From CAYZXL01 sp964482435 (GTDB lineage Bacteria > Auribacterota > JABMQX01), in contig CAYZXL010000125.1 of the NCBI GenBank assembly GCA_964482435.1, forward strand, positions 1 to 7,057: 7,057 nucleotides of DNA, given 5' to 3'. Positions 5,786-7,057 of this stretch are shown here, one piece after another; within the stretch, counting starts at the first letter, position 1; each line of letters opens with the position of its first letter. The notes under the pieces are model-generated. The model was not told the origin of the DNA, did no database searches, and saw only the letters and a program-made list of their open reading frames with translations. The position numbers and the translations under genes were made by a program.

Positions 5786-6547
5786 ATGGAAAGTATTGAC
5801 GAGAAAATGGTCCGGCGGTCGCTGATGAACAAGAGCCGAATTGAGTACACGGGCTACTGCATCAACCATTACTGGGGATGCAGTCACGGCTGCCTCTACC
5901 CGTGCTACGCCAGGCTGATCAGGAGAGTAGCATACGCCGACTGGATTCGACCCAAGGTCGCCTCAAATGCCGTGCAGTTACTGGAAGATGAGATACTGAA
6001 AGGCAGGAACAGCGAAAAAGAAGAAATCATGGTCTCCTCGATGTGCGATCCATACCAGCCCATAAATAGAAGGTATGGGCTGACGCGAAAGATAGTCCGC
6101 GTTCTAATGAAGCATCACTTTCCCATCCTCATACAGACCAAGAGTCCCGATGTCATCTCGGACTTGTCGGGGATGGATGGCCACGAGAAGCTTACCGTGG
6201 GCATGACCATAGTCTGCCTCGACGAAGAGAAGAGGAGACAATTCGAGCCCTATGCTCCTCCCATTAAGTCAAGGATATTGGCACTGCAGAAGGTACATGA
6301 GATGGGGTTTCGAACGAGAGTCAGCTCAGAACCACTGCTGCCGGGTACGCCATTTCAGGAAATCACGGCCATGTTTGACCAGATGCGCAAGTATGTTGAC
6401 GAGTGGATAATAGGCGCTCTGGACCACGCCCGACTATCCCCAGCAGATGTCGAATACTACAGGCGGCTGAAGCCGTTCCTGCAGGGGCTGATAAAAAAAT
6501 ATGGGCTGAATGCCCGTTTTAAACAGGTGAGGGGCGCCTTCCCGTGA
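5786..6547 (+). CDS. SPL-type (COG1533-like) radical SAM protein with CX3CX3C motif
   Basis: This 253-residue protein belongs to the radical SAM group related to spore photoproduct lyase. The cluster motif is GCSHGCLYPCYAR, with Cys32, Cys36 and Cys40. Family-typical blocks follow: SSMCDPYQPINRRYGLTRKI (84-103), ILIQTKSPDVISDL (114-127), VGMTIVCLDEEKRRQFEP (138-155), APPIKSRILALQKVHEMGFR (157-176) and SSEPLLPG (180-187). Such enzymes use a [4Fe-4S] cluster to cleave S-adenosylmethionine and start radical chemistry; the substrate cannot be read from the sequence. Relative to the usual CX3CXYCYAR, one Pro codon (5900-5902) is present before the third Cys, changing the spacing. I have an impression that a PCYA subgroup exists but cannot verify it. 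It starts two bases after the HisG-like stop, so the two proteins probably share a pathway. It is slightly shorter than many COG1533 members. Confidence 0.88.
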   Translation: MESIDEKMVRRSLMNKSRIEYTGYCINHYWGCSHGCLYPCYARLIRRVAYADWIRPKVASNAVQLLEDEILKGRNSEKEEIMVSSMCDPYQPINRRYGLTRKIVRVLMKHHFPILIQTKSPDVISDLSGMDGHEKLTVGMTIVCLDEEKRRQFEPYAPPIKSRILALQKVHEMGFRTRVSSEPLLPGTPFQEITAMFDQMRKYVDEWIIGALDHARLSPADVEYYRRLKPFLQGLIKKYGLNARFKQVRGAFP

Positions 6548-6972
6548 CGTGTTTCCGCCGCCCAGCACAGAACAGAATCACACGGTCAAACTTACGATGC
6601 GAGCGGAGGATAAACTCACGGTCACTACATGAAATCGTCTCTTGGATGACGACCGTGGGCTCAGTCCAGCAGAACAGGAGCATGCGATGGCAATGCAAGC
6701 CTGGAAACGCCGATGCAGCGAACCCAGGCGGTCTCCTTTGGCTGAAGCGCCGGCGAGGTTGCTGTCGCAGCCATTTCCGACTACGCCGCGTGGCTTGCGC
6801 CACCACTGCCCCCTGTATGTTGACTGATATTACGCCGTTGCAGTCCACGAATCAATGGCGCAAGAGGAACCAGAAAACCTACAAGTACAGCAGGCGCGGA
6901 GAAAGGAGGTGCTCATCAACGTTCGTGGCGCCTGGGTTCGTGAACGTAATGTTGCTTCGTGAAAGGAGGTGA
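6544..6972 (+). CDS. Doubtful Arg-rich reading frame, 142 residues
   Basis: A GTG at 6544 overlaps the radical SAM stop (GTGA), is preceded by TGAGGGG with 9 bases spacing, and opens a frame that ends at a TGA just before the next gene, with the last codons overlapping that gene's SD. These three facts fit translational coupling. Against it, the product has far too many Arg and Cys residues, no regular secondary-structure pattern and no family resemblance, so it reads like translated non-coding DNA. I keep it as a possibility because nothing else fills 6548-6977. Confidence 0.2.
   Translation: MTCFRRPAQNRITRSNLRCERRINSRSLHEIVSWMTTVGSVQQNRSMRWQCKPGNADAANPGGLLWLKRRRGCCRSHFRLRRVACATTAPCMLTDITPLQSTNQWRKRNQKTYKYSRRGERRCSSTFVAPGFVNVMLLRERR
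6901..6911 (+). repeat. First copy of an 11-base SD-like direct repeat
   Basis: GAAAGGAGGTG occurs at 6901-6911 and again at 6961-6971, exactly 60 bases apart. The second copy is the SD of the gene starting at 6978. The first has no ATG at proper distance; the nearest in-frame candidate is a GTG at 6925, which would give the 15-residue peptide VAPGFVNVMLLRERR ending inside the second copy. Confidence 0.6.
6961..6971 (+). promoter_or_regulatory. SD of the right-edge partial gene
   Basis: GAAAGGAGGTG contains the full AGGAGG (6964-6969) with 8 bases to the ATG at 6978, near-ideal spacing for initiation. It overlaps the stop codon of the upstream short frame (TGA 6970-6972). Confidence 0.8.
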
Positions 6973-6977
6973 GAAGG

Positions 6978-7057
6978 ATGGGTTTCTTCATGGCGTTGTT
7001 AGCCCAACTTCCGCACTTTGTAGTGAGTCATAGAGGAGAGGGCTCGTTTTTCAGTCA
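6978..7057 (+). CDS. Unidentified gene, 5' end only (runs off the window)
   Basis: From the ATG at 6978 the frame stays open to the window edge, giving 26 codons that begin MGFFMALLAQLPHFVVSHRG. The excellent SD makes this a real start. The first 17 residues are hydrophobic, but a single basic/polar break follows and the fragment is too short to tell an N-terminal amphipathic helix from a signal or membrane segment. Some IS4-type transposases also have an LLxxLP word near the start, a weak resemblance I do not rely on. It is preceded by a long unusual leader and may be a separate transcription unit from the radical SAM gene. Confidence 0.6.
   Translation, partial: MGFFMALLAQLPHFVVSHRGEGSFFS

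Larger units (their letters stand above)
6548..6977. other. 430-base region lacking a convincing gene
   Basis: Apart from the doubtful reading frame listed separately, this region holds inverted repeats rather than genes: CACGGTC (6617-6623) with GACCGTG (6651-6657), and CTTGCGCCA (6794-6802) with TGGCGCAAG (6856-6864). It also has three TTCGTG words (6922, 6937, 6956) and two identical SD-like blocks at its right end. It could be the long leader of the gene beginning at 6978 or a decayed gene. No known RNA family was recognised. Confidence 0.4.

Noticed and set aside
6500..6522. GGGC-TGAAT-GCCC-GTTTT as a terminator of the radical SAM gene.
   Set aside because: It has only a 4-bp stem, lies inside the coding sequence before the stop, and the T-run is short.
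6730..6746. Minus-strand AGCCAAAGGAGACCGCC resembles the cobalamin riboswitch B12 box.
   Set aside because: The other conserved cobalamin riboswitch elements are not found in the expected upstream stretch, and the box has an extra base. Treated as chance.
1..7057. CRISPR arrays and tRNA or rRNA genes.
   Set aside because: No regularly spaced repeats of suitable length, tRNA-like cloverleaf or rRNA segment was seen on either strand.

Overview
The window looks like accessory DNA from a bacterium. Base composition is moderately GC-rich, several starts have clear Shine-Dalgarno (SD) sequences (AGGAGG-type before the radical SAM gene and the last gene), and transposase debris of bacterial type is present. 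Nothing seen fixes the phylum; an uncultured environmental lineage is plausible but is only an inference.

Layout, left to right. Positions 1-305 hold no convincing gene. Positions about 306-823 are a transposase graveyard. A plus-strand IS1380-like fragment carries two compensating frameshifts and abuts, near position 700, a minus-strand fragment of a different transposase-type helix-turn-helix protein. Positions 824-1050 are non-coding. Positions 1051-4628 hold a compact two-gene operon on the minus strand. Its first gene encodes an unrecognised 140-residue protein. Seventeen bases later comes a gene for a 1045-residue STAND-type P-loop NTPase with a winged-helix-like region and a long C-terminal HEAT-repeat array. 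Positions 4629-4856 are a divergent intergenic region with several small palindromes.

Positions 4872-6547 hold a plus-strand pair. The first gene is an atypical HisG (ATP phosphoribosyltransferase) family member whose PRPP-loop signature has lost its Asp. Two bases after its stop comes an SPL-type (COG1533-like) radical SAM protein with a CX3CX3C cluster motif instead of the usual CX3CX2C. Positions 6548-6977 carry only a doubtful Arg-rich reading frame. The 5' end of an unidentified gene with a strong SD begins at 6978 and runs off the window.

The two most interesting units are divergent. The STAND/HEAT operon has the architecture of bacterial innate-immunity (anti-phage) NTPases: an N-terminal domain of unknown type, a sensor-like repeat C-terminus and a small dedicated partner. 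The HisG-like/radical SAM pair looks like a small enzyme cassette of unknown pathway. Neither function is proven by sequence alone. Transposon remnants nearby fit a mobile or hypervariable locus.
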